Assembly: GCA_942492735.1 (NCBI GenBank)
Contig: OW818648.1
Location: 1,054,001-1,118,000, forward strand
Direction of reading: 5' to 3'
From: Sporobacter sp942492735
GTDB taxonomy: Bacteria > Bacillota > Clostridia > Oscillospirales > Oscillospiraceae
Length of the DNA: 64,000 nucleotides
In this document: positions 35,800 to 44,898 of the stretch, in pieces
Numbering within the stretch: position 1 is the first letter of the stretch
Layout of the letters: the number at the start of each line of letters is the position of its first letter
Notes under the pieces: model-generated
What the model was told of the DNA's origin: nothing
The model's input: only the letters and a program-made list of their open reading frames with translations
Database searches by the model: none
Program-made: the position numbers and the translations under genes

Positions 35800-35865
35800 T
35801 GACTGCGTGGGGGGATATCATCCTCCCATTGCTTTTAAAGTGTCGTGATATTAGGAGGGCAGCAA

Positions 35866-37083
35866 ATGTCATTCAGAATAATACCGGATGAGGCTTTTGG
35901 AGCAAAGCCTGTTGTCCGTTTGCGGGATATCGATAGCGTGGTTCATAATTACAGACTATTCAAAGAAAAGGCAGACCTTACAGGTTCTATTTGCGGTGCT
36001 GTGGTCAAAGCGGAAGTTCATGGGCTGCAGATGAAAGACGTCGCGCCTGCGCTATATAAGGAGGGCGTCCGGTATTTCTTCGTTGAAGAATTATGCGAGG
36101 GCATGAAGCTGCGCGGGATCCTGCCATCTACAGATGCGAAAATTTTCGCCATGGCCGGTCTTCTATACGGTGAAGAACAGTATTTCGCGGATTTCAAAAT
36201 CATTCCTTGCGTCAACTGCCTGGAACAGCTCGAGCGGTGGAATCGTTTTTGCTACGCGATGCGTAGCGCACACAGCCGGGCTTCGGTTGTCATTCACCTG
36301 GATACACATATGAACAGGCTCGGGCTGCTCGATGACGAAGTCGAGATATTGAGTAAAAATTTCAATGCGCTGACCGAACATCTCAGCGTGGAATTTTACA
36401 TGAGCCATTTCTTTGATATAAAGGGAACGGATCAAACGAATTGTTTCCGTCAGTATGACGTTTTAAGACGATATCTGAGCGTGCTGCCAGTCTATCCCGT
36501 TTCTTTTGCCTGTACCGACAGCGTGATCTTACTTGACAACAAAACTTTTAACATGGACATCATACGGCCCGGCATTGGCCTTGTCGGCGGAGCGCCTAAC
36601 GCGGCGTCCCCGGTATCTCCCGACGCTAGACACACCCTTGAGATATACGCGAAGCTGTCTCAGCTTAAGAAAGTTAAGAAGGGTGAGACCATAGGCTACG
36701 GCGGCGCTTATGTGACAAAGAGGGATACGACATTAGGGCTTGTTCACATCGGGTACAAAGATGGCTATCTTCGACTGCTGAGCGAGACGGACCAGAATCC
36801 AAAGGGTGTTTATATGGTCATTGATCAATTCCGTGTCCCGATTATAGGCAAAATATCACTTGGAATTACAACCGTTGACGTTACAGATGTACCGGAGAGC
36901 ATTTTGGAGAAGTATCACTATGTTGAGGTTATCGGCCCGAATGTTGATATCAAGTTTTTAGCCGATAAAGTAGGCTGCTATGAAATCCTGGCCGAAATCG
37001 GCAGACCAAACGAAAAATTCGCCGACTATACCCTGAGAGAATACGAACGGCTGTTTGCAGGTAACCCATGCCCCCTCGGATAA
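35866..37083 (+). CDS. alr: Alanine racemase family PLP enzyme
   Basis: The 405-residue protein has the fold-type III racemase layout. The PLP lysine is Lys48 in VVKAEVHGL, where the canonical form is KADAYGHG, so this is a divergent member. The catalytic Tyr is probably in GETIGYGGAYVTKRDT. The C-terminal VDVTDVP and GCYEILAEIGRP segments are typical. It would make D-alanine for peptidoglycan; racemisation of another amino acid cannot be excluded. The start at 35866 has AGGAGGG 7 bases upstream. Confidence 0.85.
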   Translation: MSFRIIPDEAFGAKPVVRLRDIDSVVHNYRLFKEKADLTGSICGAVVKAEVHGLQMKDVAPALYKEGVRYFFVEELCEGMKLRGILPSTDAKIFAMAGLLYGEEQYFADFKIIPCVNCLEQLERWNRFCYAMRSAHSRASVVIHLDTHMNRLGLLDDEVEILSKNFNALTEHLSVEFYMSHFFDIKGTDQTNCFRQYDVLRRYLSVLPVYPVSFACTDSVILLDNKTFNMDIIRPGIGLVGGAPNAASPVSPDARHTLEIYAKLSQLKKVKKGETIGYGGAYVTKRDTTLGLVHIGYKDGYLRLLSETDQNPKGVYMVIDQFRVPIIGKISLGITTVDVTDVPESILEKYHYVEVIGPNVDIKFLADKVGCYEILAEIGRPNEKFADYTLREYERLFAGNPCPLG

Positions 37084-37131
37084 GGCTTCCCCTGGGGGAA
37101 GCTGTCGAACGAAGCGAGACTGATGAGGGAA
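37084..37131. repeat. Interspersed repeat copy 1 (TTCCCC/GGGGGAA type)
   Basis: It starts one base after the alr stop with a GGCTTCCCCTGGGGGAAGC hairpin and ends in GATGAGGGAA. It matches the reverse complement of 40171-40221 in layout: palindrome, GTC, variable middle, GATGAGGGAA. Confidence 0.65.
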
Positions 37132-37219
37132 AACTTGTACCGCATAACGCCGACACAGCATGACGGAGAAGGTAGGCTGAAGACTAGTCTTCGCTTTTTA
37201 TCTCGCTTGAATCAAGAGT

Positions 37220-37250
37220 AAAACCGGCCATAATCAATGGCCGGTTTTTG
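37220..37250 (-). terminator. Terminator of the L1 unit (copy 1 of 3)
   Basis: A 12-bp stem AAAACCGGCCAT (37220-37231 with 37237-37248) and AATCA loop. Near-identical hairpins follow the S1 and S2 genes at 40298 and 44024. Confidence 0.9.
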
Positions 37251-37255
37251 TCGCC

Positions 37256-37294
37256 TTATCTCACGAGCCAACCATCGAGGCAGACGCCGATGTC
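37256..37294 (-). pseudogene. 3'-end remnant of another transhydroxylase large-subunit gene
   Basis: Reading leftward, this stretch encodes D-I-GVCLDGWLVR and a stop, matching the conserved last residues GVCLDGWL of L1 and L2. It lies only 14 bp after the stop of L1, so the C-terminal coding sequence occurs twice in a row. No further homology is visible upstream of it. It looks like the scar of a deletion or unequal crossover within a once longer tandem array. Confidence 0.75.
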
Positions 37295-37308
37295 AAGCCA
37301 CCTTATCC

Positions 37309-40050
37309 TTAGATCAGCCAACCATCTAGACATACGCCGGTGGCTATATCGATCTTGCGTGCGAACGAATCGGGGAACTTTTCTTTCCATTCATTCATTT
37401 CTTTATCGGAGACCTTCTCGACGTCAACGAGGAAGCCGGAGACGACCATACCGGTGACTGTTTTGGACGTAATGGCTGTCGGCGTTATCAGGTTGATCGC
37501 GCCGCCGCGGTCGATATTTTCGGCGTCGATCGGGTCAAAACGCGAGCCGTGATCCACATATATAACACCGGGCACGAGACGCTCTGTCACGTAGGCCCCG
37601 CAGAGGACGATACCACGCTCGTTAAATACCTTAATGATGTCGCCGTGTTCGATACCGTAGCCTTTTGCCGTTGACGGGTGCATCCACGCCGGCTCATATT
37701 GATAGCCGTCCTTGGCGCGTATTTTCATTGTCTCGACTTCACGGTTCCAGGTGATGTCGTCGAGGTTGGCGTGGAAACGCCAGCGCCCGTGATTGGACAT
37801 GCACAGAAGCGGATATTTCTTAGCGCGCTCGCCGCCGAGCCGTTCGTCATGGAGCGTGCTCTTCTCGATCCACTTCGGAAATGGCGGACGTTCCGGGTCG
37901 TCCGGGAAGTGCTTTTGGATATCGGTGGAGGTGAATTCGAGCTTTCCGGTTGGCGTTGACAAAGGCATTTTGGACGGGTCGTCATAGAAACCTCGCAGGC
38001 CGACAGGCTTATTCTGAATGTCGGTATCGGCGGGGATGATGAACATATCCTTTTTGTGGAACTCGTCGTCCACATCCAGATGCGCAACACCGGAGCCCTG
38101 CCAGAAGAGCTCAATCACGCGCGCGACTGATTTTTCGTTTCCGGTATAAGCCTGATAAGCATCCTCGCTGATCTTTCTGGCGACCGCGGCGACGCAGTCG
38201 AAATCATTCAGCGACTCGCCGACAGGCGGACAGGCAGGATACTCGTGAAACACCGAGGTGAAGACACCGCCACCGGTGTCATCCGAGATATCCTCCATTT
38301 CAAACTTTGTTGCGACGGGGAGGATAATGTCGGCCAGATAGCAGTCGTTTTCCAGCCACGGGTGCTGCGCGACGACGCATTCGATATCCGGCGAGCGCAT
38401 GGCTTTGACAAAACGGAAGCCATCATTCCAGCAGGTGACCATGCAGGGGGCGTCGGTCCAGATCATATGGAGCTTCGAGCAGCCTTCAGCCGGATAAACA
38501 TGATTCGTCCACTGTTCAACCGCCGGACCGCAGAAGGAGTACAGACCCCACCACTCGACATGGCCGTTAATGATCGCGTCATGGATAAGGCATTTCGGGA
38601 TAGATTGCTGCGGCGGAATTTCCGTTATTTTGCAGAGCTCGGCGAGCTCCACGATATTTTTAGCATAGTCCGATAATTTGTAGCGGCCCTTCTCTCGCTC
38701 GGCTTGCTTCATCATGTCGTCATGTCTGGCCTGGCGCATTTTGGTATCCATATCGATTTTCGCGTGCGGCGGGCGAACGATCTCGGCGCGCATCGGCAGA
38801 ACAGGAATGGCTTTACCTTGATAAGGCATGGGATAAACCTCTGAAAAGAGGTTCCACTCCAGCCACTTAACCTGATGGACACCCGGTTTGCCGAGCCCGC
38901 GCATACCGAGAAGGATCGGTTCAAGACGTCCGGGCTCTGAAGCGAACGGGCCTCTGATCCCGGGGCCGCCGTTGCCGTGTGTGATGCTGACTGTTTTCTT
39001 CGCCCAGTCGCGGGCGAGCGCTTTTATTGTCCATTCAGGCACACCGCACTTTTCGGAAGCCCAGGCTGGCGTTTTCGGAATGCCGTCGTCTTTACCGAGT
39101 ACATAATCGAAAAACGGTTCGTAGCCGACGGCATGCGTTTTCACGTATTCTTTTTCATAAGTCCCCTCCATCAGCCACATATAGGCGATAGCAAGGTGCA
39201 GCGCCGCGTCCGTATTGGGCAGGACCGGAATCCACTTGTCAGCCTGGCAGCTGCCGGAGTAGTTTAAGGCGGGATCGATAAAGACGAACTTGACGCCCAG
39301 GCTGTGAATCCAATAGCTCAGGCGGCTGGCCATGTAGCCGTCAAAGCCGACCGGCGTCACCTCGGGGTCTGAGCCCCAAAATAAGAGCATGTCGCAGTTT
39401 TGGGCGATATCGGGCCACAGGTTGCCGGCGGGCATCATCTCTCCGACCGGCTCGCCGCCCCAAACGTTTTTTGCCCCCCAGCTCCAGCCCTCCCAGCTGT
39501 CCTGATTACGCATCTGGACGGTATAGCCGCCGAGAAGAGATAAAAGACGATTGGCACAGCCGTGGCTGGGCGCGACGTGCTTGCCTTCGCCGTGCATATC
39601 GGCTTCGCTCAGGACGGCAGACATGCCGTATTTTTCTTTGACGCGTAAGAGCTCGTCGGCGACAATTTGTGCTGCCTCATCCCAGGAAATGCGCACGAAA
39701 CCGCTCTTGCCGCGGTTTTGAGGATTTCTATCTCCCTTCGGGTCCCAGTCGACACGCTTTAAGGGATAACGCACGCGGTTTTCGGAATAGACACGTTTTT
39801 TGTATGTAATGTAGTAAGGAGCAGGCACAGTATGACGGGGTGGTTCGAAGGCCTTACCCTTAGCTTCGATTTTCCAGGGATTTTTACTCTCCCAGTCGTG
39901 GTTCTCGTCATAATAGAAGGGACGGATACGGGTGATTTTACCGTCCTTATCGGAATCGACAACAGTTGGAGGCCCTGCCTTCGGTCCCATGAGGCTCGCC
40001 GCTTTAAAAACCCTTTTGTCGGCTTTGATATCGATGGGGATATGAGTCAT
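37309..40050 (-). CDS. L1: molybdopterin transhydroxylase-family large subunit (orphan)
   Basis: The 913-residue protein resembles the large subunit of pyrogallol-phloroglucinol transhydroxylase and related gut catechol dehydroxylases. It lacks the N-terminal Fe-S cysteine motif, as that family does. The pterin/Mo region has MHGEGKHVAPSHGCANR (His153, His158) and NQDSWEGWSWGA with Asp184-Ser185, the probable Mo-ligand serine. The start at 40050 has AAGGAG 9 bases upstream; the longer frame runs into a repeat. Unlike L2 and L3 it has no small subunit directly after it, only a terminator, so it must borrow S1 or S2 or be non-functional. Substrate unknown; aromatic hydroxyl chemistry is likely. 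Confidence 0.87.
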   Translation of the reverse strand: MTHIPIDIKADKRVFKAASLMGPKAGPPTVVDSDKDGKITRIRPFYYDENHDWESKNPWKIEAKGKAFEPPRHTVPAPYYITYKKRVYSENRVRYPLKRVDWDPKGDRNPQNRGKSGFVRISWDEAAQIVADELLRVKEKYGMSAVLSEADMHGEGKHVAPSHGCANRLLSLLGGYTVQMRNQDSWEGWSWGAKNVWGGEPVGEMMPAGNLWPDIAQNCDMLLFWGSDPEVTPVGFDGYMASRLSYWIHSLGVKFVFIDPALNYSGSCQADKWIPVLPNTDAALHLAIAYMWLMEGTYEKEYVKTHAVGYEPFFDYVLGKDDGIPKTPAWASEKCGVPEWTIKALARDWAKKTVSITHGNGGPGIRGPFASEPGRLEPILLGMRGLGKPGVHQVKWLEWNLFSEVYPMPYQGKAIPVLPMRAEIVRPPHAKIDMDTKMRQARHDDMMKQAEREKGRYKLSDYAKNIVELAELCKITEIPPQQSIPKCLIHDAIINGHVEWWGLYSFCGPAVEQWTNHVYPAEGCSKLHMIWTDAPCMVTCWNDGFRFVKAMRSPDIECVVAQHPWLENDCYLADIILPVATKFEMEDISDDTGGGVFTSVFHEYPACPPVGESLNDFDCVAAVARKISEDAYQAYTGNEKSVARVIELFWQGSGVAHLDVDDEFHKKDMFIIPADTDIQNKPVGLRGFYDDPSKMPLSTPTGKLEFTSTDIQKHFPDDPERPPFPKWIEKSTLHDERLGGERAKKYPLLCMSNHGRWRFHANLDDITWNREVETMKIRAKDGYQYEPAWMHPSTAKGYGIEHGDIIKVFNERGIVLCGAYVTERLVPGVIYVDHGSRFDPIDAENIDRGGAINLITPTAITSKTVTGMVVSGFLVDVEKVSDKEMNEWKEKFPDSFARKIDIATGVCLDGWLI

Positions 40051-40103
40051 ATCGTAAGCTCCTTCTTGAAATATACTAACTTTCTTATTGGATATTCCTG
40101 CAA

Positions 40104-40221
40104 AGGCTTCCTCTGGGGGAATCTGCCGCCGCAGGCGGTTGAGCAAAAGCTGCGTTTTACGCGCCGCAAGTTCCCTCATCCGTCACGGCTGACGCCATGA
40201 CACCTTCCCCTTGGGGAAGGC
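40104..40221. repeat. MITE-like interspersed repeat, about 118 bp
   Basis: The element lies between L1 and S1. Its ends, GGCTTCCTCTGGGGGAATCTG on the left and the inverse of CACCTTCCCCTTGGGGAAGG on the right, are imperfect inverted repeats (15 of 21 positions by eye). Inside are CCGCCGCAGGCGG and GATGAGGGAA-type segments (on the minus strand). The right 50 bp matches copy 1 at 37084. It carries no gene. Confidence 0.65.
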
Positions 40222-40297
40222 TTAGTATTCGACTTAAAAAACATTATTCTCAGCCTGGCGCGAGTAATTAGCGGATGCTGCCATTATTACAACCGAT

Positions 40298-40329
40298 AAA
40301 AACCGGCCATGGAATGATGGCCGGTTTTT
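40298..40329 (-). terminator. Terminator of the L2-S1 unit (copy 2 of 3)
   Basis: A 13-bp stem AAAAACCGGCCAT (40298-40310 with 40317-40329), 6-nt loop and T5 on the minus strand, 11 bp after the S1 stop. The arm sequence is the same as that at 44024. Confidence 0.92.
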
Positions 40330-40340
40330 GCATAGCTATA

Positions 40341-41153
40341 CTATTTTTTCTCGAGCGGGATGTCGCCGAGATTGACGTCTATCGTCGCGTCGACGGCGTC
40401 GAACACCTTGTACTCGTAGCCTGGCGCGGCGATGACAACATCATATTTGCCTTGGGCGAGGTCTTTAAACCAGAAATCGCCGTACTCGTCGGACAATACT
40501 TCAACCGTCTTGCCGCCGTTTGTCGCGCGGCATTTGGCCCCGATGATGACTTCTTTTTCAATCGGGTCGTAAATCGTACCCGCAATAAATTTGCCGGGAA
40601 TATTACGGTAATAAACCTTCGGATGGTTGCCGGTTTCCGGCTGACGCACCGTCGCGCCGACGATAAAATCCTGCATGTCTTCTTCTTCGCCGAACATCAT
40701 GGCGTCCGTCGGGCAGGCTTCGACGCAGCGCGGGAGCTTGTAGCCGTTGTCGAGCAAATGCGCGCAGCCGGTGCATTTCTGGGCGATTTTGAGCGCTTCG
40801 TTGAAGTAAATGGCGTCGTACGGACAGCCCTTTATGCAGTCGCCGCAGCCATTGCACTTTTCGGGGTCGATGAGGACCAAGCCGTCATCGCGGCGGTATA
40901 TGGCGTCTTTGCCGCAGACCGTCATGCAGGAGGCGTTTTCACAGTGATTGCAGAGCTGGGCGATGTAGTGGATTTTCACCTTTGGGATGGTGCCGCCGAC
41001 GTTTTCCTGAAGCTTGCACCAAAACTGGCCGATCTCCGGCTGCGGTTTTGCATACGGAGACCAGTCGTTGCCGACATGTTCGTCCTTACAGGCCAGCTGA
41101 CAGTTGTAGCAGCCATTACACTTTGCGACATCGATACAAAATACTTTAGACAT
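40341..41153 (-). CDS. S1: transhydroxylase-family Fe-S small subunit (four clusters)
   Basis: The 270-residue subunit carries four complete cysteine motifs: Cys12/15/18/22, Cys68/71/76/80, Cys100/103/106/110 and Cys127/130/143/147, enough for four [4Fe-4S] clusters. After about residue 185 comes a carboxypeptidase-regulatory-like beta-barrel domain (GKFIAGTIYDPIEKEVIIGA...GKYDVVIAAPGYEYKV), as in the beta subunit of pyrogallol transhydroxylase. It begins 12 bp after L2, with GGGAGGG upstream, so L2-S1 is the functional pair. It is about 96% identical to S2 (12 differences by my count), with a 165-bp stretch of perfect DNA identity. Confidence 0.92.
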   Translation of the reverse strand: MSKVFCIDVAKCNGCYNCQLACKDEHVGNDWSPYAKPQPEIGQFWCKLQENVGGTIPKVKIHYIAQLCNHCENASCMTVCGKDAIYRRDDGLVLIDPEKCNGCGDCIKGCPYDAIYFNEALKIAQKCTGCAHLLDNGYKLPRCVEACPTDAMMFGEEEDMQDFIVGATVRQPETGNHPKVYYRNIPGKFIAGTIYDPIEKEVIIGAKCRATNGGKTVEVLSDEYGDFWFKDLAQGKYDVVIAAPGYEYKVFDAVDATIDVNLGDIPLEKK

Positions 41154-41165
41154 GAAGTACCCTCC

Positions 41166-43955
41166 CTACTTTTTCAGAAGCCAGCCGTCAAGGCAGACGC
41201 CTGTCGCATTATCGATCTTGCGGGCGAATGAATCTGGGAATTTTTCCTTCCATTCGTTCATATCGGCGTCGGTGACCTTCTGAACCTCGACGAGGAAGCC
41301 GGATACCACCATGCCGGTCGCCTTTTTGGAGATGTTGTTGTGCGGCGTAATGAGGTTGATGGCGCCGCCGCGGTCGAGCGTCTCGGCGTCGATGGGGTCA
41401 AACCGGGAACCGTGGTCGACGTATACGACACCAGGTATGAGGCGCTCGGTGAGATACGCCGCGCATAAGACGATGCCGCGCTCGTTGAACACTTTTATAA
41501 TATCACCGTGCTCAAGACGATACCCCTTTGCCGTGGTCGGATGCATCCAAGCCGGCTCATACTGATAGCCGTCCTTGGCGCGGATTTTCATCGTCTCGAC
41601 CTCCCGGCTCCAGGTGATGTCGTCGAGGTTGGCGTGGAAACGCCAGCGTCCGTGGTTGGACATGCACAGGAGCGGGTATTTCTTAGCGCGTTCGCCGCCG
41701 AGCCGTTCGTCGTGCAGCGGGCTCTTCTCGATCCACTTCGGATACGGCGGGCGCTCCTGATCGTCTGGGAAGTATTTAGCAATGGCGGTAGAGGTGAACT
41801 CCAGCTTGCCTGTCGGGGTGGATAGAGGATTATTTTCGGGGTCTTCGGCGAAAGGACTGTTTCCGACCGGCTTCTTCTGAATATTGGGATCGGCAGGCAC
41901 AATGAAAACATCGTTTTTGTGGAACTCATCGTCGGTGTCGAGATGCGCAACGCCGCAGCCCTGCCAGAACAGCTCAATGACGCGCGGGATCGCCTTTTCG
42001 TTACCGGTATAGGCCTGGTACACATCCTCACTGATTTTTTTGGCAACCGCCGCAATGCACTCAAAATCGTTCTTCGATTCTCCGATGGGCGGACATGCCG
42101 GGTACTCGTGGAAGACTGATGTGAAGATGCCGCCGCCGGTGTCATCGCAGATATCCTCCATCTCGAATTTCGTCTGTACCGGCAGGATGATGTCGGCGAG
42201 ATAGCAGTCGTTTTCCAGCCACGGGTGCTGTGCGACCACACATTCGATCTCTGGCGACCGCAGTGCTTTGACGAAGTTGAAGCCATCGTTCCAGCAGGTG
42301 ACCATGCAAGGGCAGTCCGTCCAGATCATGTGCAGGCGGGAGCAGCCTGGTGCGGGGAACTCGTGCTTGATCCACTGCTCGGCTGCCGGGCCGCAGAAGG
42401 AATACAGGCCATACCACTCAATTTTGTCTTTGAGTATCGCATCGTGTATCATGCATTTCGGGATGGACTGCTGCGGCGGAATCTCCGTTGTTTTACAGAG
42501 CTCGGCCAGCTCCTCGATGCTGCTTGCCAGCTCGTTGAGCTTGAAGCGGCCCTTCTTCAGCTCGGCCTGCTTTTTCATATTCGCCTCATTGTCGAGATCC
42601 TTGCCGCCACCGGTGATCAGCTCCCGCTGCTTTTTTAGGATCGACAAGGTCGTCTCGTCGTCGGTATACGGTGGGCGGACGATTTCAGCCCGATGCGGTA
42701 CGTTGATGATCGATGTGCCTTGATACGGCATCGGGTAGACGTCGGTATGTAAATTCCATTCCAGGAATTTGACCTGATGACGACCGGGCTTGCCGAGGCC
42801 CTGCATGCCGAGTAGAATCGACTGCAGCCGCGCAGGTTCCGTTGAAAAGGCGCCGCGGATGCCCGGGCCGCCATTACCGATGGCAAAGCTTGTGATCTTT
42901 CTGGCCCAGTCCCGGGCTAGTGCTTTAATGGTCCACTCCGGGACACCGCATTTTTCGCTGGCCCAGGCCGGCGACTTTGGTGTTTTATCCTCGGCATTCC
43001 CAAGCACATAATCAAAGAACTCTTCCGTTCCGACAGCATGCGTCTCCACATACTCCTTATCGTATAGCCCTTCGGTCAGCCATACGAAGGCGATGGCCAG
43101 ATAGAGAGCGGCGTCGGTGTTCGGCAGCAAGGGGATCCATTTATCGGCCTGGCAGACGCCGGAATAGTTGAGCGCCGGATCCACAAAGACGAATTTGATG
43201 CCGAGGCTATGCAGCCAGTAGCTCAAGCGGCTCGACATGTAGCCGTCAAAGCCGACGGCGGTTGTTTCGGGGTCGCAGCCCCAGAAAAGCAGGAGCTCTG
43301 AATTCTTGGCAATATCCGGAAAGAGATTGCCGGACGGCTGGAGCTCACCGACGGGCTCGCCGCCCCAGACGTTTTTTGAGCCCCAGGAGTATCCCTCCCA
43401 GCTATCCTGATTCCGCATCTGGATCGTATAGCCTCCGAGCAGCGAGAAAAGACGGTTGGCACAGCCATGGCTGGGCGCAACGTGCTTGCCCTCGCCGTGC
43501 ATGTCAGCCTCCGAGAGGACGGCAGACATACCGTATTTTTCTTTGACGCGTAAAAGCTCCTTGGCCAGGATATCCGTCGCTTCGTCCCAAGAAATACGGA
43601 CATATTTGGATTTTCCGCGGTTTTGGGGATTGCGCTCTCCATCGGGATCCCAGTCAACGCGCTTCAAGGGATATCGGACGCGGTTTTCTGAGTAGACGCG
43701 CTTTTTATATGTCATGTAATATACGGCCGGAACCGTATGATTTGGGGCTGAAAAGCTCTTGCCGCGCGCCTCGATTTTCCAGGGATTTTTACTATCCCAG
43801 TCTACGTAGTCGTTGTAATAGAAGGGCCTGATTCTTGTGATCTTACCATCCCTGTCAGACTCGACAACTGTTGGAAGTCCGCTTCTTGGGCCCATGAGGC
43901 TGGCGGCTTTGAAAACGCGTTTGTGGGCTTTGACATCAATGGGGATATTCATCAT
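41166..43955 (-). CDS. L2: molybdopterin transhydroxylase-family large subunit
   Basis: The 929-residue protein is closely related to L1 and shares long identical stretches such as the N-terminal RVFKAASLMGP and the C-terminal TGVCLDGWL. It has the same MHGEGKHVAPSHGCANR and NQDSWEGYSWG active-site segments, with the Asp-Ser pair. It carries an extra charged insertion in mid-protein (around LSILKKQRELITGGGKDL) not seen in L1. The start at 43955 has AGGAGGAGAG about 8 bases upstream and aligns with the start of L1. S1 follows at 12 bp. It would bind bis-MGD and act on a hydroxylated aromatic; the exact substrate is unknown. Confidence 0.9.
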   Translation of the reverse strand: MMNIPIDVKAHKRVFKAASLMGPRSGLPTVVESDRDGKITRIRPFYYNDYVDWDSKNPWKIEARGKSFSAPNHTVPAVYYMTYKKRVYSENRVRYPLKRVDWDPDGERNPQNRGKSKYVRISWDEATDILAKELLRVKEKYGMSAVLSEADMHGEGKHVAPSHGCANRLFSLLGGYTIQMRNQDSWEGYSWGSKNVWGGEPVGELQPSGNLFPDIAKNSELLLFWGCDPETTAVGFDGYMSSRLSYWLHSLGIKFVFVDPALNYSGVCQADKWIPLLPNTDAALYLAIAFVWLTEGLYDKEYVETHAVGTEEFFDYVLGNAEDKTPKSPAWASEKCGVPEWTIKALARDWARKITSFAIGNGGPGIRGAFSTEPARLQSILLGMQGLGKPGRHQVKFLEWNLHTDVYPMPYQGTSIINVPHRAEIVRPPYTDDETTLSILKKQRELITGGGKDLDNEANMKKQAELKKGRFKLNELASSIEELAELCKTTEIPPQQSIPKCMIHDAILKDKIEWYGLYSFCGPAAEQWIKHEFPAPGCSRLHMIWTDCPCMVTCWNDGFNFVKALRSPEIECVVAQHPWLENDCYLADIILPVQTKFEMEDICDDTGGGIFTSVFHEYPACPPIGESKNDFECIAAVAKKISEDVYQAYTGNEKAIPRVIELFWQGCGVAHLDTDDEFHKNDVFIVPADPNIQKKPVGNSPFAEDPENNPLSTPTGKLEFTSTAIAKYFPDDQERPPYPKWIEKSPLHDERLGGERAKKYPLLCMSNHGRWRFHANLDDITWSREVETMKIRAKDGYQYEPAWMHPTTAKGYRLEHGDIIKVFNERGIVLCAAYLTERLIPGVVYVDHGSRFDPIDAETLDRGGAINLITPHNNISKKATGMVVSGFLVEVQKVTDADMNEWKEKFPDSFARKIDNATGVCLDGWLLKK

Positions 43956-44023
43956 ATCGTACTCTCCTCCTAGAAATATACTATTCATTACTTTTTAGTA
44001 CAGACGAGGCTCAGATTATGGAT

Positions 44024-44054
44024 AAAAACCGGCCATATTTCCATGGCCGGTTTT
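44024..44054 (-). terminator. Terminator of the L3-S2 unit (copy 3 of 3)
   Basis: A 12- to 13-bp stem AAAAACCGGCCAT (44024-44036 with 44043-44054), 6-nt loop and T5 on the minus strand, 12 bp after the S2 stop. Shares GATAAAAACCGGCCAT with the copy at 40298. Confidence 0.92.
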
Positions 44055-44066
44055 AATAATACGATG

Positions 44067-44879
44067 CTATTTTTTGTCGAGCGGGAGGTCACCGAGATTG
44101 ACGTCTTTTGTGGCGTCGACGGCGTCGATTACCTTGTATTCGTAGCCCGGAGCGGCGATGACGACGTCGTATTTTCCCATGGCGAGGTCTTTAAACCAGA
44201 AATCGCCGTACTCGTCGGACAATACTTCAACCGTCTTGCCGCCGTTTGTCGCGCGGCATTTGGCCCCGATGATGACTTCTTTTTCAATCGGGTCGTAAAT
44301 CGTACCCGCAATAAATTTGCCGGGAATATTACGGTAATAAACCTTTGGATGGTTGCCGGTTTCCGGCTGACGCACCGTCGCCCCGACGATAAAATCCTGC
44401 ATTTCTGACTCTTCGCCGAACATCATGGCGTCTGTCGGGCAGGCTTCGACGCAGCGCGGGAGCTTATAACCGTTGTCGAGCAAATGCGCGCAGCCGGTAC
44501 ATTTCTGGGCGATTTTAAGCGCCTCGTTGAAGTAAATGGCCTCATACGGACAACCCTTTATACAGTCGCCGCAACCGTCGCACTTTTCAGGGTCGATGAG
44601 GACCAAGCCGTCATCACGGCGGTATATGGCAGCTTTTCCGCAGACCGTCATGCAGGAGGCGTTTTCACAGTGATTGCAGAGCTGGGATATGTAATGGATT
44701 TTCACCTTGGGGATGGTGCCGCCGACATTTTCCTGAAGCTTGCACCAGAACTGGCCGATCTCCGGCTGCGGCTTTGCGTACGGGGTCCAGTCGTTGCCGA
44801 CATGCTCATCCTTACAGGCCAGCTGACAGTTGTAGCAGCCATTGCACTTAGCGACATCTATGCAAAATACTTTTGACAT
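44067..44879 (-). CDS. S2: transhydroxylase-family Fe-S small subunit (four clusters)
   Basis: The 270-residue subunit has the same four complete cysteine motifs and C-terminal beta-barrel as S1, at the same residue numbers. Differences from S1 are mostly conservative (for example Ser31 to Thr, Asp83 to Ala, Asn101 to Asp). It starts 19 bp after L3 with AAGAAGG upstream, so it pairs with L3 and may also serve the orphan L1. It would pass electrons between the Mo centre and an unknown donor or acceptor. Its very high identity to S1, set against clearly divergent large subunits, points to recent gene conversion or selection for a shared partner. Confidence 0.92.
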   Translation of the reverse strand: MSKVFCIDVAKCNGCYNCQLACKDEHVGNDWTPYAKPQPEIGQFWCKLQENVGGTIPKVKIHYISQLCNHCENASCMTVCGKAAIYRRDDGLVLIDPEKCDGCGDCIKGCPYEAIYFNEALKIAQKCTGCAHLLDNGYKLPRCVEACPTDAMMFGEESEMQDFIVGATVRQPETGNHPKVYYRNIPGKFIAGTIYDPIEKEVIIGAKCRATNGGKTVEVLSDEYGDFWFKDLAMGKYDVVIAAPGYEYKVIDAVDATKDVNLGDLPLDKK

Positions 44880-44898
44880 ACATTCAAACCTTCTTCTG

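Noticed and set aside
40275..41231. Long open frame of 318 codons on the plus strand over S1
   Set aside because: It is antisense to a small-subunit gene with clear Fe-S motifs, spans the unit terminator, has no ribosome site and no recognisable domain. Codon bias of S1 explains it.
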